Positions 33,489 to 41,704 of a DNA stretch of 64,000 bases are shown in pieces. Source of the DNA: Aquamicrobium zhengzhouense (GTDB taxonomy: Bacteria > Pseudomonadota > Alphaproteobacteria > Rhizobiales > Rhizobiaceae). Below the pieces are notes generated by a model. That model was not told the origin of the DNA. It was given only the letters and a program-made list of their open reading frames with translations, and ran no database searches. Each line of letters starts with the position of its first letter. Within the stretch, counting starts at the first letter, position 1. Location of the stretch: the NCBI RefSeq assembly GCF_016124105.1, contig NZ_JADGMQ010000002.1, positions 474,015 through 538,014 of the forward strand, written 5' to 3'. Both the position numbers and the translations under genes were made by a program.

Positions 33489-35057
33489 CTACCTAACAGC
33501 AAAAGGGGAGGGGGGGCTGTACTGCTGGTGCCAGGCTTTCGCCGCCGCGGTATCAGCTTCCGTGAGGCTGTGGCCGCCCTCCAGTTGATGCTGCTCGAGC
33601 GCGGCACCACGTTCCCGCAGCCAGTTGGCGAGGGCTGGCGCGTTGCGGGCGAATGGGTCATCGATCCCGTCGAGCAGCAAGACCTGTGCGCCGGAAAGAT
33701 CGACATCTGGCAAGCTGTCCAGAACAGGGATTGCGCGAAGCAGGATGGCTCGACGGATCAGGTCTGGATACAGCGCCATCACCGCTGCGGCGAAATTTGC
33801 CCCGTTCGAAAGTCCTATAAAAGTGATCCGCTCCGGGTCGAGCCGGTAGCCTGAAACCGCGCCCTGGATGAACGCGTTGAACGCCTCCGCCTCCGAATGG
33901 ATGTCGTTCTGGTCAAAGCTGTTCAGCGTAAAGCGCCTGAACCACCTGGCAGAACCTTCTTCGGTCGCGCGGCCACGAACACCAAGGATCGACGCGTGCG
34001 GCGACACGCGATGCGCAAAGGGCATCAGATCCGCCTCATTGCCACCAGATCCGTGCAAGACGATGATGGTGTCATCATTGGGTTCATCGGGCGTGTAGAA
34101 ACGATGGACGAAGGGCAGGTCGCGCCGGGGCGGACGGGGCTCGCCCGGTCTGCCAAATTGAGGAAGCATGACCTTTATGTCGGCGGCTCTACCGGTTTCA
34201 TAAGGGGGAACGAGGAGGGTTTCACCGAGGTGATCCGCGTCTTCGTCCACGGTGAATCCGGGACCATCAGTGGCGAGTTCAATGAGCGTCCCGCCTGGCT
34301 CCCGCACATAAAGTGAGGAAAAATACTTGCGGTCGTGGAAGTTCGTTGGTGAAGAATTGAGGCTGGCCAACGATGCTTCAACCTGCCGGACGGCGTCTTC
34401 GTCGGCGGCGCGAAATGCGATGTGATCAGCCGTGCCGGTTCCGGGAATGCCGGGCACATAGCCAGTCACGTCGCGCACATCCACGACGTCTGTATCCGAC
34501 ATGAGGCGCATGATGGAGCCATCGGTTGCTAACGGACGATATCCGAAGCGCGAAATGAAGGCCGCCGTTTCATCGCCGCTGTCCGTCAGGAGGGTCACCG
34601 CCCGGATCCTGCGGATCGCGGTTGTTTCGTCTCCCCAAGGTGCAGGCGCAGGCTGGTCAGAGCCGACGAGTTTTACGATAAATCCGTCGGGGTCCTTGAG
34701 GCGCAGAACGGGCTCGCCAAATTCTCGGGAGGGGCGCTCCATAGGGACGCCGGCAGTCAGCGCCCGCGTCATCCACTCGCCGATTGAATCTTGCGGAACA
34801 GCGAAAGCGATCTCTGAGACCTGCCCGGTCCCGACACGCCCGGGAGCTCCATCTTGCCAGACGAAGAAGGTGACAACCGTGCCCGGCGATCCCAGCCTGT
34901 CACCATAAAACAGATGCAACTGAAGGCTGTCTTCGTAGCCGCCCGTCTGCTTCACAAGGCGTAGTCCGAGAAACCCTGCGTAAAAATCGACATTTGCCTG
35001 AACGTTACGGGTGATCAGGGTGACATGATGGATGCCGCTCTGGGCGCTTGTGGTCAT
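33489..35057 (-). CDS. Fusion of a VOC ring-cleaving dioxygenase and an alpha/beta hydrolase (MhqO-MhqD-like)
   Basis: Residues 1-300 hold two vicinal-oxygen-chelate modules typical of MhqO/LinE-type extradiol dioxygenases (GIHHVTLITRN, FYAGFLGLRLVKQTGGYED, FFVWQDG, DHIAFRA, REPGGTLIELATDGPGF). Residues 325-522 form a carboxylesterase/phospholipase-like hydrolase with oxyanion LHGSGGNE, nucleophile GLSNG, a DGIDDPF acid motif and GGHSL histidine. In Bacillus, MhqO and MhqD are separate proteins for quinone/catechol detoxification. Here one chain carries both, suggesting ring cleavage followed by ester or thiol-adduct hydrolysis. Substrate is inferred. Confidence 0.85.
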   Translation of the reverse strand: MTTSAQSGIHHVTLITRNVQANVDFYAGFLGLRLVKQTGGYEDSLQLHLFYGDRLGSPGTVVTFFVWQDGAPGRVGTGQVSEIAFAVPQDSIGEWMTRALTAGVPMERPSREFGEPVLRLKDPDGFIVKLVGSDQPAPAPWGDETTAIRRIRAVTLLTDSGDETAAFISRFGYRPLATDGSIMRLMSDTDVVDVRDVTGYVPGIPGTGTADHIAFRAADEDAVRQVEASLASLNSSPTNFHDRKYFSSLYVREPGGTLIELATDGPGFTVDEDADHLGETLLVPPYETGRAADIKVMLPQFGRPGEPRPPRRDLPFVHRFYTPDEPNDDTIIVLHGSGGNEADLMPFAHRVSPHASILGVRGRATEEGSARWFRRFTLNSFDQNDIHSEAEAFNAFIQGAVSGYRLDPERITFIGLSNGANFAAAVMALYPDLIRRAILLRAIPVLDSLPDVDLSGAQVLLLDGIDDPFARNAPALANWLRERGAALEQHQLEGGHSLTEADTAAAKAWHQQYSPPSPFAVR

Positions 35058-35230
35058 TTCGCAGGCTCCTCAGCGACATTCTTCCTGAACAGAATTGATC
35101 GCATTTTAATGGCGATAAAATCCAGCCGTTTACTGTCTCCAAAGGTAGTCGTCACAGCTTTCGAGCTTGATAACTCATTCGCCCGTAGCGTCGTCGGCAA
35201 TTAAAAGAGGCGGACCAGGGTCAGGCAACA

Positions 35231-36277
35231 ATGACGGTTCTCGTTACCGGCGGGGCGGGGTATATCGGCAGTCACATGGTCTGGGCGCTGCTCGACGCTG
35301 GCGAGCGCGTAGTCGTACTTGATAGGCTAACGACGGGTTTCGAGTGGGCAGTAGCTCCTCAGGCCAAGCTGATCGTCGGCGACGTCGGTGATCCAAATCT
35401 CGTGGAAGCTGTCATCGAGCAGTACGAGATCGAGGCCGTTTTCCATTTCGCCGGTTCAGTCGTCGTGCCTGAATCCGTCAGCGATCCCCTTGGCTACTAT
35501 CACAACAACACATCCAACACGCGGACACTGATCGAAGCGGCTGTTCGCCAGGGTGTGCGGCATCTCATCTTTTCCTCTACCGCTGCTGTTTACGGCGCGA
35601 CGGGCAGTGAGCCTGTCAGTGAGGACGCACCGTTGCGGCCTGAAACCCCCTACGGCATGTCGAAACTGATGAGCGAAATGATGCTGCGGGACGCGGCGGC
35701 GGCTCATGGCTTTACCTACACCTGCCTGAGATATTTCAACGTATCGGGAGCAGATCCGCTCGGCCGCACCGGTCAGTCCACGCAAGGCGCGACGCATCTT
35801 CTAAAGGTTGCGTGCGAGGCTGCGTTGGGAAAGCGGGCTTCCATCTCGGTCTTCGGTACCGACTATCCGACCCGAGATGGCACGTGCATCCGCGACTTCA
35901 TGCATGTTACAGACCTTGTAGATGCTCACCTCCTTGCTCTGGCGAGGTTGCGGAGCGGTGGGGTTAGCCTGACCGTAAATTGTGGATATGGCCGAGGCTT
36001 TTCTGTCCTTGAGCTGATCGACTCCGTCCGGCGCATCTCGGGGATGGACTTCAAGGTCGAGCTTTGCGAGCCCCGGTCGGGTGACATGCCGTCTGTGATT
36101 GCTGATCCGACGCGAGCCCATGAGGAGCTCGGCTGGAAACCGGTACACGACAATCTCGACAAGATCGTCGCGGACGCCCTTTCCTGGGAAGCGGCACTCG
36201 CTCGGCGCGATCTCCGCGAAACGCTTAAGCGAAGCCGGGAAAGAGACAGCATTGCTGGTCGTCTCAGTGCTTCTTAA
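35231..36277 (+). CDS. galE: UDP-glucose 4-epimerase
   Basis: The 348-residue short-chain dehydrogenase-type enzyme interconverts UDP-glucose and UDP-galactose for polysaccharide synthesis. It has the NAD-binding TGGAGYIG motif at 6-13, the substrate loop SSTAAVYG at 115-122 and catalytic Tyr141/Lys145 in YGMSK. The RYFNVSGADPLGRTGQ and GTCIRDFMHVTDLVDAHLLAL segments are GalE hallmarks. Length is typical. It is followed by a MarR/MFS pair on the same strand but separated by a likely promoter. Confidence 0.92.
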   Translation: MTVLVTGGAGYIGSHMVWALLDAGERVVVLDRLTTGFEWAVAPQAKLIVGDVGDPNLVEAVIEQYEIEAVFHFAGSVVVPESVSDPLGYYHNNTSNTRTLIEAAVRQGVRHLIFSSTAAVYGATGSEPVSEDAPLRPETPYGMSKLMSEMMLRDAAAAHGFTYTCLRYFNVSGADPLGRTGQSTQGATHLLKVACEAALGKRASISVFGTDYPTRDGTCIRDFMHVTDLVDAHLLALARLRSGGVSLTVNCGYGRGFSVLELIDSVRRISGMDFKVELCEPRSGDMPSVIADPTRAHEELGWKPVHDNLDKIVADALSWEAALARRDLRETLKRSRERDSIAGRLSAS

Positions 36278-36312
36278 CCGCAGAAGTTGACGCTGGCGCG
36301 GCACAGACATAA

Positions 36313-36339
36313 GTAAGCCATATAATAAGGTCTGCTTAC
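36313..36339 (+). promoter_or_regulatory. Inverted repeat at the MarR start, probable operator
   Basis: Half sites gtaagc (36313-36318) and gcttac (36334-36339) are separated by 15 bases that contain tataat (36321-36326). The second half ends one base before the MarR ATG, so repressor binding would cover the -10 region and start. A transcript from that -10 would have almost no leader. The repeat is visible; autoregulation is inferred from MarR-family habit. Confidence 0.5.
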
Positions 36340-36340
36340 G

Positions 36341-36811
36341 ATGTTGACGAAGCCTGATCCCGACGCGCTCGGGTTCCTCTTAACTGACGTTTCTCGCCTG
36401 CTGCGGGCTGAACTTGAGCGCCGAATTGTTGCTGTCGGCATCGACCTGACGCCGGCCGAAGCGCGTACGCTGCTGCATGCAGCCCATGCGGGGGCAACAC
36501 GTCAGTCCTTGATTGCCGAGCGGATGGGCGTCGAAGCGATGACGCTCTCATCTTACCTTGATCGCCTCGAGGCACGTGCGCTGATCAGACGTGAACCTGA
36601 TCCGAATGACCGTCGCGCCAAGATCGTGCAGCTGACAGAAGATGCTGAACCGGTGCTGGCTGAGATCATGCGAATAACAAGCGAAATGCGCAATGACATT
36701 ACCGAGCAGTTTCCGGCGCCAGAATTGCAGATCTTTCGTCAGGGCTTGAAGCGCCTTCAGAGGACCCTCACGGACATGCGTCCGGAGTGCCGGAAGGGGA
36801 ACTCCGCATGA
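36341..36811 (+). CDS. MarR-family transcriptional regulator
   Basis: This 156-residue winged-helix regulator has a dimerisation helix (DALGFLLTDVSRLLRAELERR), DNA-recognition helix (RQSLIAERMGVEAMTLSSYLDRLEARALI) and wing (REPDPNDRRAKIVQLTEDAE, the DxRxK-type signature), followed by the C-terminal dimerisation helices. It overlaps the efflux gene by four bases (ATGA) and so is probably co-transcribed with it. It likely represses both until a toxic ligand binds. Confidence 0.9.
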   Translation: MLTKPDPDALGFLLTDVSRLLRAELERRIVAVGIDLTPAEARTLLHAAHAGATRQSLIAERMGVEAMTLSSYLDRLEARALIRREPDPNDRRAKIVQLTEDAEPVLAEIMRITSEMRNDITEQFPAPELQIFRQGLKRLQRTLTDMRPECRKGNSA

Positions 36812-38070
36812 ATATCCAGTCCCCCAAGCTGCCGGCACCATTGATGAGCGAGCGGCGCGTCAGTCTCATTTGCGCGTTGATCGTCGTGCTGGGGCCCTCA
36901 TCCCTCGTGCTTTTCACCCCTGCGATGCCGGAACTTGCAACCGTGTTTGGGGTGTCGGAGTCGGCCGTCAAGATGACGCTGATCTCCTACTTTGTCGGCT
37001 TTGCGATGACGCAGCTTGTCTGTGGTCCCGTCTCGGACGGGCTTGGGCGCAAGCCGGTTATCCTGTTCTTTGTCATCATTTATGCACTGGGTTCCTGCGC
37101 CTCCTTGTTCGCGCCGACTATGGAATGGCTCATTGCAGCCAGGTTCTTGCAGGGCATAGGCGCGTCCGCCGGAATCGCGATATCGCGGGCGATCGTTCGA
37201 GACATGTTCACCGGCGAGTCGTCAGCGCGCATCATGAACACGATCGGCATGATCATGGGTGTTGCGCCGGCGCTGGCCCCGACCTTTGGCGGCATCATCC
37301 TGGAGTTGTTCGGCTGGCAGGCGGTGTTTTTCGTGATGCTGGTCCTCGGAATTATCGTCGCCGTGTCGGTGAAGATTTTTCTGGTAGAAACCGTGACACG
37401 GGATCTGTCGCGCATCCGTCCCAAATCGTTGTTCCGCTCCTACAATTCCCTGCTGCGGCATGCGTATTTCATGTCATCGTCCATGGTGCTCGCAGGCAGC
37501 ATGGGGGCCTTCTTTACGATGACGACGATCTTGCCGTTCGTGCTGATGAATAGAGTCGGCCTCTCGCCCACCGAGTTTGGTATCGGCATGCTGGCGCATT
37601 CGCTGAGTTTTTTCACCGGTACGATCGTTGTGCGCTACGCGCTGAAGAAGTTCAGCGCCGCTTCGCTCGTGCCTGTGGGGCTCGTCTCGGTGTCAATTGG
37701 CTGCATCATGCTTGCGGTTGGGCTACTTTTTGCGGAGCCAACCTACATTTCAGTAATGGCACCTGTCGGGTTTTACGTGTTCGGCGCGGCATTCATTATG
37801 CCAGCAATGTCGACGGCGTCACTTGCAGGTTTCCCTCACATGGCGGGAGCAGCCAGCGCATTGGCTGGCTTCCTGCAGATCGGCGGCGGTCTGGCGGGCG
37901 GGGTCATGGCGGTTCTGGTCGGTGACCCGGTAGTGGCTCTTGCCACGGTCGTGCCTGGCATGGGGTTGGTGTCGGCGGTCAGTTGGCTGATTTGGCGGCG
38001 TCTCCCGGAGCCGGTATTTGCCAAGGTTCTTCCGATGGACGAGACCCCGGCACCGCCGCCGGGGGCGTGA
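36808..38070 (+). CDS. MFS drug efflux transporter, Bcr/CflA type
   Basis: The 420-residue, 12-segment protein has the DHA1 motif A between TM2 and TM3 (GPVSDGLGRKPVILF). FLQGIGASAGIAISRAIVRDMF and APTFGGIILELFGWQAVFF (motif C) identify the Bcr/CflA family of proton-driven exporters. The ATG at 36808 overlaps the MarR stop. Regulation by the MarR protein and a substrate such as an antimicrobial or phenolic are inferred. Confidence 0.88.
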   Translation: MNIQSPKLPAPLMSERRVSLICALIVVLGPSSLVLFTPAMPELATVFGVSESAVKMTLISYFVGFAMTQLVCGPVSDGLGRKPVILFFVIIYALGSCASLFAPTMEWLIAARFLQGIGASAGIAISRAIVRDMFTGESSARIMNTIGMIMGVAPALAPTFGGIILELFGWQAVFFVMLVLGIIVAVSVKIFLVETVTRDLSRIRPKSLFRSYNSLLRHAYFMSSSMVLAGSMGAFFTMTTILPFVLMNRVGLSPTEFGIGMLAHSLSFFTGTIVVRYALKKFSAASLVPVGLVSVSIGCIMLAVGLLFAEPTYISVMAPVGFYVFGAAFIMPAMSTASLAGFPHMAGAASALAGFLQIGGGLAGGVMAVLVGDPVVALATVVPGMGLVSAVSWLIWRRLPEPVFAKVLPMDETPAPPPGA

Positions 38071-38317
38071 AGAACCCCAGTTTCTGGTTTACATAGCGAG
38101 CGGGCTAAGGCATGGCTAAGCCATGTTTTTGCCAAGCTCGTTGGCTTGAACGTGCGCCTTTGCGGCCCGATCTTGGGAGCGCAGACCGCGCTCCGCTGCT
38201 TAGGTGCATGAATTGTGAAATTTATTTGCTGCCGCAGTACAATCGGGGCCTGATCGTCGACAGGTATCTGACGGCGGATAAATCGAATCCACTTGAGGGA
38301 CAGGAAGACAACTGGCC

Positions 38318-40261
38318 GTGAAGCCGTTCTTAAGAGCATTTAGATCACGTCCCATCTTCCGTGATGTGGCCAGTCTGGCGTTCGATCTCGGTGTGGCGGT
38401 GTTCTCGATCTACGCCGCGTTCCTCACGGCCTATGGCTATCCGCGCATCCTGTACGTGCCGGCGCAGACCGAGAAGATGCTAGGCTTCGCCATCGCGGCG
38501 TTCGCGGCCTTCATGATCTTCAAGCCCTATCGTGGTTCATGGCGCTATGTATCGATCCCGGACCTGATCACGATTGCCAAGGCTGCTCTGCTGGCGGTCG
38601 TGATCTTCACAGTCGGATCGTTCCTCCTCACACGCGGCGAGCACCTGCCACGGTCCGTCCCGATTCTCACCTTCATCTATATTGTCGCACTGTTCTGCAG
38701 TTCGCGGCTGATTTATCGCCTGCTGGTTGAGGGGTCGTTTCAGCTTCCGGGCATCTTGTCCCCGAGATCAGCAAGCCAGCGGATTGTCATCCTCTGCGGT
38801 TATACGGACAAGGCCGAGAACTTCTTGAGAGCTGCCAAGCTGGGCGGAAACTTCGCGGTGCCCGGTATCCTGGACGACACCGAACGCGCTTTCGGACGTA
38901 CGATGCGCGGCGTTCCGGTTTTGGGAAAGCTCGACAACCTTCCTGATGTGCTCGCGCGGATCAATCGGCCCGGCGTTGAGGTCCGGGAACTGGTTGTGAC
39001 GGAGGAAAATCCGTCGCGTCAGCGTTTGTCGCAAATCCTGGAGATCGCGAACGACAATGGTCTGAAGGTTTCGCTTCTGCCCGACGTGATGGCCGTGTCT
39101 GAGGTTACCAGTAACTTCCTCCTCGATCCCAAGCCGATCGAGATTGAGGATCTTCTGGAGCGGCCTGAAGTCAAAGCGGATCTCGAGCAGGTCGCTGAAC
39201 TCATCAGAGACCGTGTGGTCATGGTGACCGGAGCAGGCGGTTCCATCGGATCTGAGCTTAGCCGGCAGATAGCTGCGATCGGACCCAGCATGCTGGCGGT
39301 GACCGACAGCTCAGAGTTCATGCTCTATACACTTGAGTCCGAACTCAAGCACAAATGCGTGGGCGAAAAGCTCGTTGCGCGAATTCTCGACGTCCGGGAT
39401 CAGCCGCGCGTTATCCAGTTGATCCGGGACCTCAAGCCCGATGTGATCTTCCACGCAGCGGCATTGAAGCATGTGCCGATGATGGAGGAGAACCCGCTCG
39501 AAGCCATCAAGACAAATGTGCTCGGTACCCGCAATGTGGCAGATGCTGCGCTGGCACAAGGCGTCGAGACATTCGTGATGATCTCGACTGACAAGGTCGT
39601 GAACCCGACCAGCATCATGGGTGCCACCAAGCGTGCGGCGGAGGCTTATTGTCAGGCGCTGGATATTCAATCGACCACGACCCGCTTTCGCACCGTGCGT
39701 TTCGGCAATGTGCTCGGCTCCAACGGTTCTGTTGTCCCGCGTTTTCGCGAGCAGATTGCAGCGGGCGGCCCGGTAACGGTGACGCATCCTGAAATCGTCA
39801 GGTTCTTCATGACGATCCCCGAGGCGGTGCGCCTTGTTCTCCACGCGTCGGCGCACGCCATGGTAACGGGTAACGGTCGCGGGAAGATCATGGTTCTGGA
39901 CATGGGGAATCCAGTCCGGATTGCCGACCTCGCCGAACGGATGATCCGCCTCGCAGGCTTCAGGCCGCGGGTCGATATCGATATCGTCTACACGGGACTG
40001 CGCCCGGGTGAAAAACTCTACGAAGAGCTATTCGATGCCTCCGAACTTCCGGATGAGCGCACGGAAGAAGGCTACGTCATCGCTTCGCCGCGCGTCATTG
40101 ATCGGGAGTTGCTCGATCGGACACTGACCGAGATCAGCGTTTGTAGCGAACACGAGGACGCGACGGGCGCCCTCGAGCTGCTTTGGCACATTGTTCCGGA
40201 ATATAACGACGGTCCGCGGCAGCAAACGACCGCGCCATCCGAGAACCTGGCTCAAGTCTAG
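38318..40261 (+). CDS. Membrane-bound nucleotide-sugar 4,6-dehydratase (FlaA1/WbpM/CapD family)
   Basis: The 647-residue protein begins at a GTG with AGGAAG upstream. It has about four N-terminal membrane helices, a CoA-binding-like domain at 150-270 and a C-terminal SDR domain starting at the TGAGGSIGSE NAD motif near residue 305. The catalytic site shows Met in place of Tyr (NPTSIMGATKRAAEA), as in inverting 4,6-dehydratases of this family, and DVRD, HAAALKHVPMMEENP and RPGEKLYEEL motifs are present. It should make modified UDP-sugars for surface polysaccharide and, with GalE at 35.2 kb, suggests an envelope-sugar neighbourhood. Confidence 0.92.
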   Translation: MKPFLRAFRSRPIFRDVASLAFDLGVAVFSIYAAFLTAYGYPRILYVPAQTEKMLGFAIAAFAAFMIFKPYRGSWRYVSIPDLITIAKAALLAVVIFTVGSFLLTRGEHLPRSVPILTFIYIVALFCSSRLIYRLLVEGSFQLPGILSPRSASQRIVILCGYTDKAENFLRAAKLGGNFAVPGILDDTERAFGRTMRGVPVLGKLDNLPDVLARINRPGVEVRELVVTEENPSRQRLSQILEIANDNGLKVSLLPDVMAVSEVTSNFLLDPKPIEIEDLLERPEVKADLEQVAELIRDRVVMVTGAGGSIGSELSRQIAAIGPSMLAVTDSSEFMLYTLESELKHKCVGEKLVARILDVRDQPRVIQLIRDLKPDVIFHAAALKHVPMMEENPLEAIKTNVLGTRNVADAALAQGVETFVMISTDKVVNPTSIMGATKRAAEAYCQALDIQSTTTRFRTVRFGNVLGSNGSVVPRFREQIAAGGPVTVTHPEIVRFFMTIPEAVRLVLHASAHAMVTGNGRGKIMVLDMGNPVRIADLAERMIRLAGFRPRVDIDIVYTGLRPGEKLYEELFDASELPDERTEEGYVIASPRVIDRELLDRTLTEISVCSEHEDATGALELLWHIVPEYNDGPRQQTTAPSENLAQV

Positions 40262-41388
40262 AACCATCTTCCAAAAGCAAGCAGGGTAGCCGGACGTTCG
40301 GCAACCGGAGCCGATCCCGGCTGCATATGGTACCAGACGCCAGCGGACTCACTGGTCGCGGCGGCCTGCACGGAATGTGAGACTGCTCCTGCGCTTGCCT
40401 GCATCGCTATTTCATCGGTGCTTCCAGCAGCAAACGCTGCAGGGAAGGTCCAGTTCTGCGGGTCCGAGCGATAGCCACCGCCAAATGCGGTGTCGATTGA
40501 TATATGTGCGGCCGCGCGGTGGTGGCAAATTTGGGTTCCGTCGGCGAACCTGATGCAGGCGCCATTGCCGTTGGATATCCGCTCAATAATCGATCCGGTT
40601 GGGACCCCGCCGATCTGAGCCACCTCGCCGACGACAGGTCGCATAATTGCTTCGTCCGCTTCATTGAACAGGACGAAGTTTCCGGGCGCTCCAGACATTG
40701 GGCTCAGCGCATTGAGTGCCGGTGTGCTCGGAAAGCTAACGCGCCCGCTATCATTCGATACGCGCAACGCTTCGACCCACGTATCCCCATCGGCGGAAAC
40801 GCTGCAGGTAAGATCATTATCCCCCACCAGGCCAAGTTCTGCCCTGCCGGCCCAGTTGGACTGCATCAGCAGTGAGAGTACGTTACCCGCGCTCTCCTTG
40901 TTCATGGTGTAGCGCAGGTCCCCGTCGCCCCCTTCGGATGCGGCCAGTGCGGACCAAAGCGCCTTGTTCAGCTTCGCCGCGAATGGGTTCTCAGCGTCCG
41001 GCGACGTGCCGATCCCCAGCGCCTTCAGGTTACGGAGTTCCCGAAATGTGTGTTCCACTTCCGTCCACTGGAAGCCGTCGAACACTGACAGGACGTCTTC
41101 GTCGGCAATCCATGCCAGCCACCCGGTTGTGGGAGTGAACCGACGCCACCCGCCATCGAGGCTAAGGGTGATGGAATGATCCCACCCAGACCAGTCGCCT
41201 GTTGCGCCCGCCGCGACCAGATACCGGTCCCCGTCGCCTGTTGCTTCCGGAGGGGTCTCGAACTGGCGAGACTTGACCGAGAGCTGGACCATCGCGTCCA
41301 GCAATACGAGCGCCTCATTATGTGTCACATGCTTTTGTGCTTGCGACGGCATGATGAAGGGGAGGGAGAGATTTCTTGTTTCTTCCAT
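40258..41388 (-). CDS. DUF2793 domain protein
   Basis: The 376-residue product starts ETRNLSLPFIMPSQAQKHVT then HNEALVLLDAMVQL, the defining N-terminus of DUF2793. A beta-rich module follows with paired Trp-containing strands (GWRRFTPTTGWLAWIADEDVLSVFDG). The C-terminal half, with NGACIRFADGTQICHH and PAAFAAGSTDEIAMQ, resembles tail-fibre tip domains. DUF2793 occurs in rhizobial phage-like and gene-transfer-agent contexts, so this may be a stray phage fibre gene; function unknown. Its stop overlaps the converging dehydratase stop by four bases. Confidence 0.8.
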   Translation of the reverse strand: MEETRNLSLPFIMPSQAQKHVTHNEALVLLDAMVQLSVKSRQFETPPEATGDGDRYLVAAGATGDWSGWDHSITLSLDGGWRRFTPTTGWLAWIADEDVLSVFDGFQWTEVEHTFRELRNLKALGIGTSPDAENPFAAKLNKALWSALAASEGGDGDLRYTMNKESAGNVLSLLMQSNWAGRAELGLVGDNDLTCSVSADGDTWVEALRVSNDSGRVSFPSTPALNALSPMSGAPGNFVLFNEADEAIMRPVVGEVAQIGGVPTGSIIERISNGNGACIRFADGTQICHHRAAAHISIDTAFGGGYRSDPQNWTFPAAFAAGSTDEIAMQASAGAVSHSVQAAATSESAGVWYHMQPGSAPVAERPATLLAFGRWF

Positions 41389-41704
41389 GGTCCGCTGTTC
41401 CTGTTGATTGAGACAAGCCTAGAACGGGTGCGAGGGTGGTGGATAAGTATTGCATGTGCCTGCCTCAGCCGTCGGACAGGAGATGGCCGCCGTGATGAGA
41501 GCGAACAGATGCGGATCGCTTTCATGCGCTTTCCATCGCGTGGTTATCCAACGCGTATAGTCAGTCACTGCAATTAAACGGAGCGGATGTCTGTCGAGGG
41601 GTGCAGATCCAGACAAGGATAACTCGTTTGCCGATTGGCAGGGGCTCGGATAAGCGGTTGTTGCGCTCAATGCGAGCGCAAGAAATTGCATGCGGAGGGG
41701 ACAA
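41389..41704. other. Divergent intergenic region
   Basis: This separates the DUF2793 gene (minus) from the ThDP enzyme gene (plus). I see no gene, terminator or clear repeat. The last 15 bases hold the GGAGGGG ribosome site for the ATG at 41705. Confidence 0.5.
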
